A DNA stretch of 64,000 bases from Natronosalvus caseinilyticus (GTDB lineage: Archaea > Halobacteriota > Halobacteria > Halobacteriales > Natrialbaceae): NCBI RefSeq assembly GCF_017357105.1, contig NZ_CP071596.1:3224001-3288000 (forward strand), in the 5' to 3' direction. This document shows positions 51,689-59,678 of this stretch, piece after piece. Made by a program: the position numbers and the translations under genes. Positions within the stretch are counted from its first letter, which is position 1. Every line of letters starts with the position of its first letter. Under the pieces are notes generated by a model, which was given only the letters and a program-made list of their open reading frames with translations, searched no databases and had not been told where the DNA came from.

Positions 51689-54499
51689 CTAGGTACTCTG
51701 ACCGACGACGACGTTGGAGTCGCTCGTTCCCGAGATCGCGACCCAGCCGTCGCCTGCGTCGACCTCGGCGGGGCCGAATGCGTAGGTGTCGCTCAGCAGC
51801 AGTTCGTCGGGCGCCTCGACGAAGTACTCAACCGACGTGTCGGTGTCGGCCGCGGCCGTCCCGAAGTAGACGTACTGGACGCCCTCGCCCTCCTCGACGC
51901 GCTCGACGTCGTCGGAGTACTCGGTCAGGACGTCCCACTCGGCGGGAACGACGTCCCGGAGTTCGGCGTCGGCGCTCGGGTTCGCCGTCAACTCGACGTG
52001 GTTGGTCTGGCCGCCCGTGAAGACGCTGGCGTCGTCGTCGCGGTTGCCGTCGACGAAGAAGCCGTCCTCGACGTCGACCGAGAGGTCGAAGTGAACCTGC
52101 ACGTCGTCGCCGTTGACGCAGCCCGGAATGTTGACCAGTTTCGCGACGACGAACACCGTCTGCTCGCCGGCGTCGCGGCCGAACGAGACCGACGTCTCGG
52201 CGGCCCCGTCGAGCCCCTGGGCCCGCCCGAGTACGTTCGGCTCGCCGTTGTCGGCCGGGTTTGCGGCGTCGTAGACGAACAGGTCGACGTGCGGGTCGCC
52301 CTTCGCCGCGCCCTTGTCGCCGCCCGAGAGGTGGCTGACCTCGACGCTCGCGGTGACCGTTCCCGGCCCCGCCTGCACGTAGCCCGCTGCAGCGCGCTCG
52401 TCTTCGGGGACGTTCAGGCCGACGACCTCGCTCGAGGTACCCGACAGTTCCCGGGTCACGGCGTCGATCGCTGGGCCGGGGTTCACGCGACCGTACCCTT
52501 CGAACGGATCGCGACCGCCGAAGTCGTAGGTGGGGACCTTCGCGCGGTGGTGAGGTTCGGCGGTGAGCGCCGTCTCCGATGCGGTGGCGAGGAGCACCTG
52601 TTTCAGGCGCATCACGTCGTCGAACGTCGTGTCAGTCGGTTCGGGCAGCGCGATGCTCGAGGGCGCGTCCTCCTCCATCGCCTGCGCGACCAGGCCGGCG
52701 GTCCCGTTCGTGTAGGGAGAGGCCATCGACGTGCCGGCCTTGCCGGTGTAGCCCCGTATCGGCGGCTGTTCGTCCTCCGGCTGGTCCGCGACGCCGGTGT
52801 CGGCGGCGTTCGCGAGGTCGGTGACGTACCCGCCCGGCGCGGTGACGTCGGGCTTCATGTACGTGTCGTAGTCCTCCTCGTCGATGCCGCCGATGCCGCC
52901 GCTCGAGTACGCCGAAATGCCGTCGAGCGGGCCGGTCGCGACCACGGAGATGGCCTCGTCGGCGACGGCCGGCGAGCCGTTTCCGTTCACCGGCGTCGCG
53001 GCGTTGCCCGCCGCCGCGACCGTCAGCACGCCCGCGTCGGCGATCTCCTTGATTCGAGCCGGGATGCGGTCGAGCGTGCCCGCCGCTGCGCCCAGCGGCA
53101 AGCCGCCGACGTAGCCCCAGGACATGTTGACCGCCCGCATGTTGAACAGGTCGGCGAAGTCCTCGGCGTGTCGGCCCAGGTCCTCGGTCGGACCCGAGAG
53201 CCCCTGCAGACAGACGAGGCTCGCGTTCGGCGCGATACCGGAGTGGAAGCCGTCGTGTTCGCCGGTTCGATCGGCCGCGGTGGTTTCGGGATCACAGAAC
53301 GCCCCGGCAGCGACCGAATCGACGTACGCGGATGTCGCCAGTTCGCCCTCGGCCGTCCGAACGTAGACCGTGTAGGTGCCCGACTCCTCGGCCGGGGTGA
53401 CCGCGGTCACGTTGTCCTGGACGCCCTCGTCGGTGTCGAGCGTGGTCCGCTCGAGCGTCTGCCCATCGGGTCCCTCGATCAGGACCTCGATGAGTTCGCC
53501 GAACGCGGAACCGAAGACGCCCGTCCCGGCGTCGGCGTCGACCTCGTAGGCGAGGTAGTTGCCGGTCACCGCCGAGAGCGCAGTGCGAGGTTCGTCGGTC
53601 TGGACCGTGTCCGGGTCGACGGCACTCGCCCGTCCGCTGCCGCCCATGATCGAGGCGCAGTGGGTGCCGTGTCCGTTCTCGTCGCGCGGACGCTCGTAGA
53701 ACCCGTAGCGCGACCCGGCGTCGTACCAGCCCACCGTCTTGGGGGTGTCGGCCGTCGGCGTCCCGTCGGTTCCCTCGAAGACGACGCTCGAATCGTAGGT
53801 CGTTCGCTCGCCCTCGTACGCGAAGTAGGTGCCCGAAATATCGTACTCCGAGAGCGTGTTGATGTACGCCTCAATGACGAAGCGATAGCGACGGTCTGGC
53901 GTGACCGCCGCTCGAATCGTCTCCGGCATGTCCGCCGAAGCGGCCCGCGCGGCGGTCTCCCACTGGCCGTCGACGTACTCGTCCAGGCGCAGTTCGAGGT
54001 CGTTGCTGTTCTCGACGAACGGCGACCACGAGAGCGAGGCGTCCAGTTCCTCGACGCCGCTGGGCGTCGTGAACTCGTGGTACTTCTCCTCGCCGGAGGC
54101 GAACGTTCCCGGCCCCATCGTTCCCGAGAAGGACTCGGTGTCGCCGGTCTCGACGCGCTCGAGGTCGTTTTCGTCTGGTTTCGTGAGTTTGACCTGGTCG
54201 TCCTCGACGAACGCCTGGACTCCGTTCCACGGCCCGAGATCCGGATGTCGCGAGTCCAGTCCCGAGTCGGTCAGCGCGATCGTCCGATCGGTTCGGCCGC
54301 GATATCCTCGATCCCAGGCGTGACGCGCCTCGAGCGCCCGCCAGTTCAGGTATCGTGGATCGACGTCGTCGGTCGCTCCAACAGTGTTCGTCGCAGCCCC
54401 ACCGGCCAGTGCCGCCCCTACGGCGACCCCGGTCGCTTTGACGAATGTTCGACGTGAGAACCCGGTTCCCCTCTGCTGATCTCCGTTACTCCCTGACAT
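51689..54499 (-). CDS. Tat-exported subtilase (S8 family), larger tandem paralogue
   Basis: 936 residues. Tat leader SRRTFVKATGVAVGAAL. The triad is Asp78 (ALTDSGLDSRHPDL), His at about 276 (NGHGTHCASIMGG) and Ser at about 590 (AGTSMASPYTNG), with AAAGNAATP as the oxyanion Asn. It has no long propeptide before Asp. Two beta-domain insertions interrupt the protease: one between Asp and His (YHEFTTPSGVEELDASLSW, PPC-like) and one between His and Asn (EVLIEGPDGQTLE, YTVYVRTAEGELA). The C-terminal module matches that of the other protease (LRDVVPAEWDV, VQYVYFGTAA). Secreted. Confidence 0.95.
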   Translation of the reverse strand: MSGSNGDQQRGTGFSRRTFVKATGVAVGAALAGGAATNTVGATDDVDPRYLNWRALEARHAWDRGYRGRTDRTIALTDSGLDSRHPDLGPWNGVQAFVEDDQVKLTKPDENDLERVETGDTESFSGTMGPGTFASGEEKYHEFTTPSGVEELDASLSWSPFVENSNDLELRLDEYVDGQWETAARAASADMPETIRAAVTPDRRYRFVIEAYINTLSEYDISGTYFAYEGERTTYDSSVVFEGTDGTPTADTPKTVGWYDAGSRYGFYERPRDENGHGTHCASIMGGSGRASAVDPDTVQTDEPRTALSAVTGNYLAYEVDADAGTGVFGSAFGELIEVLIEGPDGQTLERTTLDTDEGVQDNVTAVTPAEESGTYTVYVRTAEGELATSAYVDSVAAGAFCDPETTAADRTGEHDGFHSGIAPNASLVCLQGLSGPTEDLGRHAEDFADLFNMRAVNMSWGYVGGLPLGAAAGTLDRIPARIKEIADAGVLTVAAAGNAATPVNGNGSPAVADEAISVVATGPLDGISAYSSGGIGGIDEEDYDTYMKPDVTAPGGYVTDLANAADTGVADQPEDEQPPIRGYTGKAGTSMASPYTNGTAGLVAQAMEEDAPSSIALPEPTDTTFDDVMRLKQVLLATASETALTAEPHHRAKVPTYDFGGRDPFEGYGRVNPGPAIDAVTRELSGTSSEVVGLNVPEDERAAAGYVQAGPGTVTASVEVSHLSGGDKGAAKGDPHVDLFVYDAANPADNGEPNVLGRAQGLDGAAETSVSFGRDAGEQTVFVVAKLVNIPGCVNGDDVQVHFDLSVDVEDGFFVDGNRDDDASVFTGGQTNHVELTANPSADAELRDVVPAEWDVLTEYSDDVERVEEGEGVQYVYFGTAAADTDTSVEYFVEAPDELLLSDTYAFGPAEVDAGDGWVAISGTSDSNVVVGQST

Positions 54500-54722
54500 G
54501 GGATGTGAACGCGTATTCCAACGTCCTTGATAACATAAACGGTTGTGACAAACCGATCCAAATGAGGCTACATGTTTGTGGAACGTATAGATCGTGATAT
54601 ATTTTTTGTTGATATTTTCAGGGTTCGTCGAACTATCGAGTCCTGTGAATCACGCTCGAACCCAGAACTTAGCTTTTCCAGCGTCGTCCCGGTCCGCCTC
54701 GAGCGTCGTTCAGTCTCGACCG

Positions 54723-54745
54723 CTAACTATAGTATCTATAGTTAG
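54723..54745. promoter_or_regulatory. perfect 10-bp dyad, operator-like
   Basis: CTAACTATAG (54723-54732), spacer TAT, CTATAGTTAG (54736-54745). The arms are exact complements and AT-rich, about 90 nt before the PHP start. It suits a dimeric DNA-binding protein and could act on the PHP operon. Confidence 0.6.
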
Positions 54746-54792
54746 AACCGAGACTCCAACCCGGGAGCCACCACCGGCCGCAATCGATCGGC

Positions 54793-54800
54793 AGTATTTT
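54793..54800 (+). promoter_or_regulatory. TATA-like element of the PHP gene
   Basis: AGTATTTT lies 34-41 nt before GTG 54834, giving a transcription start about 10 nt upstream of the codon. The operator-like dyad is a further 48 nt upstream. Confidence 0.4.
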
Positions 54801-54833
54801 GTCCGGCCCGCCACGAGTACGACCCAGAGAACC

Positions 54834-55520
54834 GTGTTGTCGGTCGAACTCCACGTCCACTCGTCGCTCTCGTACGACGGCCGCGACCCGGTCGAGTTCA
54901 TTCTCGAGCAGGCCTCCGCCGTCGGTCTCGACGCCATCGCGATCACCGACCACGACGAAATCGCCGCGAGCCTCGAGGCCGTCGAACGCGCCCCAGACTA
55001 CGGCCTCGTGGGCATTCCAGGTATGGAAATCTCGAGCAAGGCGGGCCACGTCCTCGGCTTCGGTCTCTCTGAGGCCGTTCCGCCGGGACTCTCCTACGAG
55101 TCCACCCTCGAGGCGATTCGTGAGCAGGGCGGCATCGCCGTCGTCCCCCACCCGTTCCAGGAATCCCGGCACGGGGTGATGGCGCGGGTATCGCGCACCG
55201 ACCTCGCGCAGGCGGACGCGATCGAAGTCTACAACTCCCGCCTGTTGACCGGGCGGGCGAACCGCCAGGCTGAACGCTTCGCTCGCTCTCGAGACCTGCC
55301 GATGACCGCCGGGAGCGACGCTCACATCGGCGAGATGGTCGGCCAGGCGGTCACGCGCGTCGACACCGACGAGCGGTCGGCCGACGCGATCCTCGAGGCC
55401 ATCGCGGACGGACGGACGACGATCGAGGGGAAGCGAACGCCCTGGCACATCAGCTTCCGGCAGGCCGCCGGCGGCGTCAAGCGCCGGATCAAGGGCGGCG
55501 TCTTTCAGCTGTTTCGATGA
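54834..55520 (+). CDS. PHP-domain metallophosphoesterase
   Basis: 228 residues from GTG 54834 (TTG 54837 is possible). It begins VELHVHSSLSYDG, the PHP HxH motif, with AIAITDHDEI, then GIPGMEISSKAGHVLGFGL and VVPHPFQESRHG (further ligand His) and GSDAHIGEM at the end. These are the metal sites of the trinuclear PHP fold. Family members are phosphoesterases of small molecules or nucleic acids; histidinol phosphatase is not indicated. It overlaps the asparagine-synthase-like gene by ATGA. Confidence 0.92.
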   Translation: MLSVELHVHSSLSYDGRDPVEFILEQASAVGLDAIAITDHDEIAASLEAVERAPDYGLVGIPGMEISSKAGHVLGFGLSEAVPPGLSYESTLEAIREQGGIAVVPHPFQESRHGVMARVSRTDLAQADAIEVYNSRLLTGRANRQAERFARSRDLPMTAGSDAHIGEMVGQAVTRVDTDERSADAILEAIADGRTTIEGKRTPWHISFRQAAGGVKRRIKGGVFQLFR

Positions 55521-56695
55521 CGGGTATGGATTCCGGTTGCGATTCCGATTCCGATTCTCGTGGCGATACCGAGGGACACCCCCTTCAGGGCGCCTCGGCC
55601 ACCCTCGTCCGCGACGCCCTCGAGACGCGCGACCCCCTCCCCGGAACCGCGGGCTTCGCCGGCTGGATCGACGACACGCTCGTGCGTGACGTCCTCGGGC
55701 GCGTTCCCCTATTCGTCGAGGAACCAGTCCTCGAGGGTGACGTCTCGCTTGCCCTCGATCGAGTGGCGTTTTCGCCCGAACCCCTGGCGGCCCCAGCACT
55801 CGTTCCCGCGGGCTCCCGCCTGGGACCGTCGGGGCTCGAACGGGTCTGGTCCCTTCCCGAAATCGACGTCTCGGAATCAGCGGTCGACGGAAGAGACGAT
55901 GCTACCGCCATCGACGCCGTCGACGACGCCATCACCACCGCTATCGACGCCGTCGACGCGCGAAACGTCGCCGTCGCCTTCTCCGGCGGAGTCGACTCGG
56001 CGCTCGTCGCCGAGTTGCTCGACGCGCCGCTGTACGTCGTCGGCTTCCCGGACAGTCACGACGTCGAAGCCGCCCGTACGGCTGCCGAGGCGATGGGCCG
56101 AGACCTGACCGTCGTCTCCCTCGAGCCGAGCGACCTCGAGCGTGCGACGCCCAGGGTCGCCCGCGCCATCGGGCGAACGAACGCGATGGACGTTCAGATA
56201 GCCCTGCCGCTGTACCTCGTGGCCGAACGGATCGCCGCGGACGGCTTCGACGCGATGGCCGTCGGCCAGGGGGCCGACGAACTCTTTGGCGGCTACGAGA
56301 AGGTCGTCCACCTCGATCACCGCGTCGAGGCCGAAACGGTCCGCGGTGCGGTTCGAGAACAGATCGAGACGCTCCCGGCCCAGCTCCCACGAGACGTGCT
56401 GGCCGTCGAAGCTGCCGGCGTCGAACCCGTCGCGCCGCTGCTCCACGACGCCGTCGTCGAGGCGGCGCTCGCGCTTCCCCCGCACCTGCTCGCCGACGAG
56501 GACGTGCGAAAGCGGGCGCTCCGAGCGGTCGCGAGTCGATACCTGCCCGACTCCGTTGCCCGGCGGGAGAAAAAGGCCGTCCAGTACGGCAGCCTCGTCG
56601 CTCGCGAACTCGACCGTCTCGCCCGCCAGGCCGGCTACAAGCGACGGATGGACGATCACGTCACGCGGTACGTCGAGTCGCTTCTCTCGAGCTAG
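55517..56695 (+). CDS. asparagine-synthase-like amidotransferase lacking the glutaminase cysteine
   Basis: 392 residues, start overlapping the PHP gene by ATGA. The first about 140 residues have no Cys2 nucleophile but keep the end of a glutaminase domain in GRVPLFVEEPVLEG and VAFSPEPLAAPALVPAGS. The ATP-PP loop is FSGGVDSALVAELL (about residue 155), then LPLYLVAERI and MAVGQGADELFGGYEKVV, as in AsnB. It may use ammonia or an acceptor other than aspartate. Its target is unknown; the PHP neighbour may process the substrate. Confidence 0.85.
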   Translation: MTGMDSGCDSDSDSRGDTEGHPLQGASATLVRDALETRDPLPGTAGFAGWIDDTLVRDVLGRVPLFVEEPVLEGDVSLALDRVAFSPEPLAAPALVPAGSRLGPSGLERVWSLPEIDVSESAVDGRDDATAIDAVDDAITTAIDAVDARNVAVAFSGGVDSALVAELLDAPLYVVGFPDSHDVEAARTAAEAMGRDLTVVSLEPSDLERATPRVARAIGRTNAMDVQIALPLYLVAERIAADGFDAMAVGQGADELFGGYEKVVHLDHRVEAETVRGAVREQIETLPAQLPRDVLAVEAAGVEPVAPLLHDAVVEAALALPPHLLADEDVRKRALRAVASRYLPDSVARREKKAVQYGSLVARELDRLARQAGYKRRMDDHVTRYVESLLSS

Positions 56696-56767
56696 CGCTG
56701 ATGGGTGGAATGGACCGCCGGAATCGACGGCTCGACGGGCGAGGACGCGACGACTCGAGGCGCGGGC

Positions 56768-56896
56768 TCAGGTCCAGTCGCCGAGACAGCGCGAGGAACA
56801 GAAATGCAGGTCGACTGTCTCCGATGGCTCACTCTCGAGGTGCGTCTTGAGCGTGTACGCGATCGAGTCGTTCGTGGCACAGTTATCGCATTCCAT
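56768..56896 (-). CDS. 42-residue zinc-binding microprotein
   Basis: MECDNCATNDSIAYTLKTHL is followed by an acidic turn and HFCSSRCLGDWT. Cysteines at residues 3, 6, 33 and 37 form CxxC and CxxxC pairs, a likely treble-clef-like zinc site. The peptide is complete, from ATG 56896 to TGA 56768-56770. Its length and pattern fit the haloarchaeal zinc microproteins often missed in annotation. It is convergent with the asparagine-synthase-like gene. Confidence 0.7.
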   Translation of the reverse strand: MECDNCATNDSIAYTLKTHLESEPSETVDLHFCSSRCLGDWT

Positions 56897-57023
56897 ACGA
56901 CGACCATCGAGGTTCCCTACCCTTACTATGGGGTCGTTAACGCCCCTCGAGCGGCGGAAATCCGTCGTTTCGGACGAGTCAAGGCGGGCCTGAACGCACT
57001 GGCCTGCCAGAAGTCGCCCGGCC

Positions 57024-57044
57024 CGAGGGATCCGAACTCCCTCG
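57024..57044. other. 7-bp hairpin upstream of gatC
   Basis: CGAGGGA (57024-57030), loop TCCGAAC, TCCCTCG (57038-57044). It superficially resembles a tRNA T-arm on the minus strand, but the universally conserved A58 is G and the arms do not fit a tRNA. It may be a terminator or structural element before gatC. The rest of 56897-57122 shows no gene. Confidence 0.5.
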
Positions 57045-57122
57045 CGAGAACCTGGACGGGCGGAAGTCGGCCCACCCCGGCGTATCGAAACCCTTACTCC
57101 CCGGTGCCCTCAGTGGTCGCAT

Positions 57123-57401
57123 ATGAGCGAGGACGCCGTCACCCCCGAGGCCGTCCGCCACGTCGCGGCGCTGGCCCGGGTCGATCTCGAGGACGACGAG
57201 GTCGACCAGTTCACCGAGCAGTTCGCCGACATCCTGGCCGCCTTCGAGACGCTCGATTCGGTTCCGGACGTCGAGACAGACGCCGACCTGACGAACGTCA
57301 TGCGCGCCGACGAGGTCCGCGACAGCCTCGAGACGAACGCGGCGCTCCGGAACGCGCCGGACAGCGAGGACGACTACTTCAAGGGGCCGAACGTCTCCTG
57401 A
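57123..57401 (+). CDS. gatC: Asp-tRNA(Asn)/Glu-tRNA(Gln) amidotransferase subunit C
   Basis: 92 residues from ATG 57123. VTPEAVRHVAALARVDLEDD and FADILAAFETLDSVPDVETD match GatC, which bridges GatA and GatB; the end NVMRADEVRDSLETNAALRNA and FKGPNVS is the conserved GatC tail. It stabilises the GatCAB complex that amidates mis-charged tRNA. gatA follows 6 nt later, and gatB is not in this window. A hairpin of 7 bp at 57024-57044 lies upstream. Confidence 0.95.
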   Translation: MSEDAVTPEAVRHVAALARVDLEDDEVDQFTEQFADILAAFETLDSVPDVETDADLTNVMRADEVRDSLETNAALRNAPDSEDDYFKGPNVS

Positions 57402-57407
57402 TCAGCC

Positions 57408-58682
57408 ATGAGCGAGGACATCTTCATCACCGAGACGACCATCGACGGGGCCGACGACGGGCCGCTGGCCGGTCAGACGGTCGCGGTCAAGGACAACATC
57501 TCCACGGCGGACGTGCGAACCACCTGCGGGTCGCGGATGCTCGAGGAGTACGTGCCGCCGTACGACGCCACGGTCGTCGACCGCATCACGGAAGCGGGCG
57601 CCACCATCGTCGGCAAGGCCAACATGGACGAGTTCGGCATGGGGACCACCACCGAAACCTCCCACTTCGGCCCGACGGACAACCCCGCCGCGCCGGGGCA
57701 CGTCCCCGGCGGCTCCTCCGGTGGCTCCGCCGCGGCCGTCGCGGCCAGCGAGGCCGACCTCGCGCTGGGTTCGGACACCGGCGGATCGATCCGCTGTCCC
57801 GCCGCGTTCTGCGGCGTCGTCGGGATCAAGCCGACCTACGGACTCGTCTCCAGGTACGGCCTCGTCGCCTACGCCAACAGCCTCGAGCAGATCGGCCCGC
57901 TCGCGGCGACCACGGAGGAGGCCGCGGCCCTCCTCGACGTCATCGCCGGTCCCGACGAGTACGACGGGACGACCCGCGAGGATCCCAACGCCGACTGCGG
58001 ATCGTACGCCGCGGCGGCTGACGGCGACGTCGACGGACTCACCATCGGCATTCCGACGGAACTGCTCGAGGGCGCCGACGAGGCCGTCGTCGAGACGTTC
58101 TGGGACGCCATCGGCACGCTCGAGGACCAGGGGGCGACCACCCACGAGGTCAGTCTCCCCTCCGTCGAACACGCCGTCGAGGCCTACTACGTAATTGCGA
58201 TGTCCGAAGCGTCGTCGAACCTGGCGCGCTTCGACGGCGTCTGCTACGGCCACTCGGGCGGTTATGAGGGCAACTGGAACGAGTCGTTCTCGAAGGCGCG
58301 CGCGGAAGGGTTCGGCCCCGAGGTCAAACGCCGCATCCTTCTCGGCACCTACGCGCTCTCGGCGGGCTACCACGACAAGTACTACAAGAAGGCCCAGGAC
58401 GCCCGCGCGTGGGTCAAGCAGGACTTCGACGCGGCGCTCGAGGAAGCGGACGTGCTCGCGTCGCCGACGATGCCGGTCACCCCGTTCGAACTCGGCGAGA
58501 GCCTCGACGACCCGCTCCAGATGTACCTGGCCGACGCCAACACAGTCCCGGTCAACCTGGCGGATCTGCCGGCGATTTCGGCACCCGCCGGCGAGACGGA
58601 GGGGCTCCCGGTCGGCATCCAATTCGTCGGCCCCGCCTTCGGCGAGCGCCGCCTTGTCCGAGCGGCGAGCGCGCTCGAGTAG
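57408..58682 (+). CDS. gatA: Asp-tRNA(Asn)/Glu-tRNA(Gln) amidotransferase subunit A
   Basis: 424 residues from ATG 57408. It has the amidase signature with the Ser-cisSer-Lys triad: Lys in TVAVKDNISTADV, then VPGGSSGGSAAAVAASEADL and SDTGGSIRCPAAFCGVVGIK. It hydrolyses Gln to ammonia for the GatB kinase. The start of the protein is shortened relative to bacterial GatA (about 480), as is usual for archaeal members. It is coupled to gatC by 6 nt spacing. Confidence 0.96.
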   Translation: MSEDIFITETTIDGADDGPLAGQTVAVKDNISTADVRTTCGSRMLEEYVPPYDATVVDRITEAGATIVGKANMDEFGMGTTTETSHFGPTDNPAAPGHVPGGSSGGSAAAVAASEADLALGSDTGGSIRCPAAFCGVVGIKPTYGLVSRYGLVAYANSLEQIGPLAATTEEAAALLDVIAGPDEYDGTTREDPNADCGSYAAAADGDVDGLTIGIPTELLEGADEAVVETFWDAIGTLEDQGATTHEVSLPSVEHAVEAYYVIAMSEASSNLARFDGVCYGHSGGYEGNWNESFSKARAEGFGPEVKRRILLGTYALSAGYHDKYYKKAQDARAWVKQDFDAALEEADVLASPTMPVTPFELGESLDDPLQMYLADANTVPVNLADLPAISAPAGETEGLPVGIQFVGPAFGERRLVRAASALE

Positions 58683-58694
58683 GATCGTTTACGT

Positions 58695-58705
58695 AAATTT
58701 ATATA
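58695..58705 (+). promoter_or_regulatory. TATA element with an adjoining palindrome
   Basis: AAATTTATATA lies about 45 nt before ATG 58750. The preceding TTTACGTAAA (58688-58697) is a perfect palindrome overlapping its edge and could be a repressor site or part of the BRE region. Confidence 0.5.
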
Positions 58706-58749
58706 CTTGATTTGCGAACCGTGAGACGAATTGACGACGAGAGGTCCCC

Positions 58750-59178
58750 ATGAAGATTAGACCCGATCTGGACGTCGAGTTTACCGAAATCGAGTTCGAC
58801 GAGTTCTCTCGCGCCTGCGACCTCGTCGAGGAGTACTTCGGCGAGACGATCGACGACGTCGCCCTCCACGCGCCGGTCTCGCGACGCCAGCTCGTCGCCG
58901 TGCTCGCGCGCGCCCAGCTCTCGGGCCGACAACTGGCGATCGACGGACTGACCGACGAAGGCGAGATGGTCTACCAGTCGAACGACGAGACGCTCCTCTG
59001 GCTCGACGGTGACTTCTGGCTCGACATGCGCGGACTCCACCACCTCAGTCCCGACGAAGGGCGGGCAGCGCGCGAGGTCCACCGCCGCCTGATCGAAGCG
59101 ATCGACGGCGACGTTCCCTACTACAACCGCGAGCGAGACCCGTTCGTGTTGATCGAACGGCGCCCCGACGGCGTCTAA
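58750..59178 (+). CDS. conserved-hypothetical protein of about 140 residues
   Basis: 142 residues: MKIRPDLDVEFTEIEFDEFS, then FGETIDDVALHAPVSRRQLV, LLWLDGDFWLDMRGLHHLSPD and a final DPFVLIERRPDGV. The alternation of aromatic and acidic residues suggests an alpha/beta domain. It has a strong AT-rich promoter of its own and lies between gatA and the HTH gene. No family recognised, no signal or membrane part. Confidence 0.72.
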   Translation: MKIRPDLDVEFTEIEFDEFSRACDLVEEYFGETIDDVALHAPVSRRQLVAVLARAQLSGRQLAIDGLTDEGEMVYQSNDETLLWLDGDFWLDMRGLHHLSPDEGRAAREVHRRLIEAIDGDVPYYNRERDPFVLIERRPDGV

Positions 59179-59252
59179 AGCGAGGATTCTGGGGCGAAAA
59201 TCAGCGAACCGCGGACCGTAAAACGCGTAGTTCGACCGCGAACTGCGAGCCG

Positions 59253-59603
59253 TTACTCCTGATAGGCCAGGTTCATGATCCACTGCGAGAAGGCGTCACT
59301 GTTGGGATCGACTTCCTCCTCGCCGATGAACGGCGAGAGCATGTCACCGGCCATCAGGAGGGTGAAGTCGAGGTCTCGAGCCGTCGGCGTGATGTAGTAG
59401 GTGTTGTGGCCGTTGTAGACGGTCTCCTCGCGGTCGACGAGTTCCTTCTCGACCAGCGACTCGACGATGCGGCTCCCCTTGCGCGAGGAGACGCCGAGTT
59501 CCTTCCAGAAGTCGCTCTGGTGGATCCCGCTCGTCTGCCGGACGAGTTCGAGGCCTGCGAACTCGTCCTCCGACAGCTCCGCTTCGGCGGTCGAGACGCT
59601 CAT
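59253..59603 (-). CDS. winged-helix transcriptional regulator
   Basis: 116 residues from ATG 59603; an upstream in-frame extension is Arg-rich. ELSEDEFAGLELVRQTSG and SDFWKELGVSSRKGSRIVES are the first two helices and the recognition helix of a MarR/Lrp-like winged helix. The wing is VYNGHNTYYITPTARD. The C-terminal LLMAGDMLSPFIGEEEVDPN and WIMNLAYQE segment is conserved in haloarchaeal homologues. Target and signal unknown. Confidence 0.85.
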   Translation of the reverse strand: MSVSTAEAELSEDEFAGLELVRQTSGIHQSDFWKELGVSSRKGSRIVESLVEKELVDREETVYNGHNTYYITPTARDLDFTLLMAGDMLSPFIGEEEVDPNSDAFSQWIMNLAYQE

Positions 59604-59678
59604 CGCGACTCCCCTCCGACCGTACCGATCGCTCCTGGTTCCGGCGCGTTCATACTCCATCCACCGGTCGCAAGCCGC

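Larger units (their letters stand above)
54500..54833. other. 334-nt AT-rich intergenic region between the subtilase and PHP genes
   Basis: It holds the subtilase promoter (GTTTATGTTA on the minus strand at 54531-54540, 32-41 nt before the start), a T-rich ATATATTTTTTG tract near 54597-54610, a dyad (separate entry) and the PHP promoter. No open frame or RNA was recognised. Confidence 0.6.

Noticed and set aside
51620-54457. 945-residue rightward open frame opposite the larger subtilase
   Set aside because: It is antisense to a gene with complete S8 motifs and a Tat leader. Its composition is Arg- and Val-rich, typical of shadow frames in GC-rich DNA.
57024-57044. tRNA T-arm-like hairpin before gatC
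   Set aside because: The loop lacks the conserved A58, the stem register does not fit a T-arm, and no acceptor or anticodon arm pairs around it.
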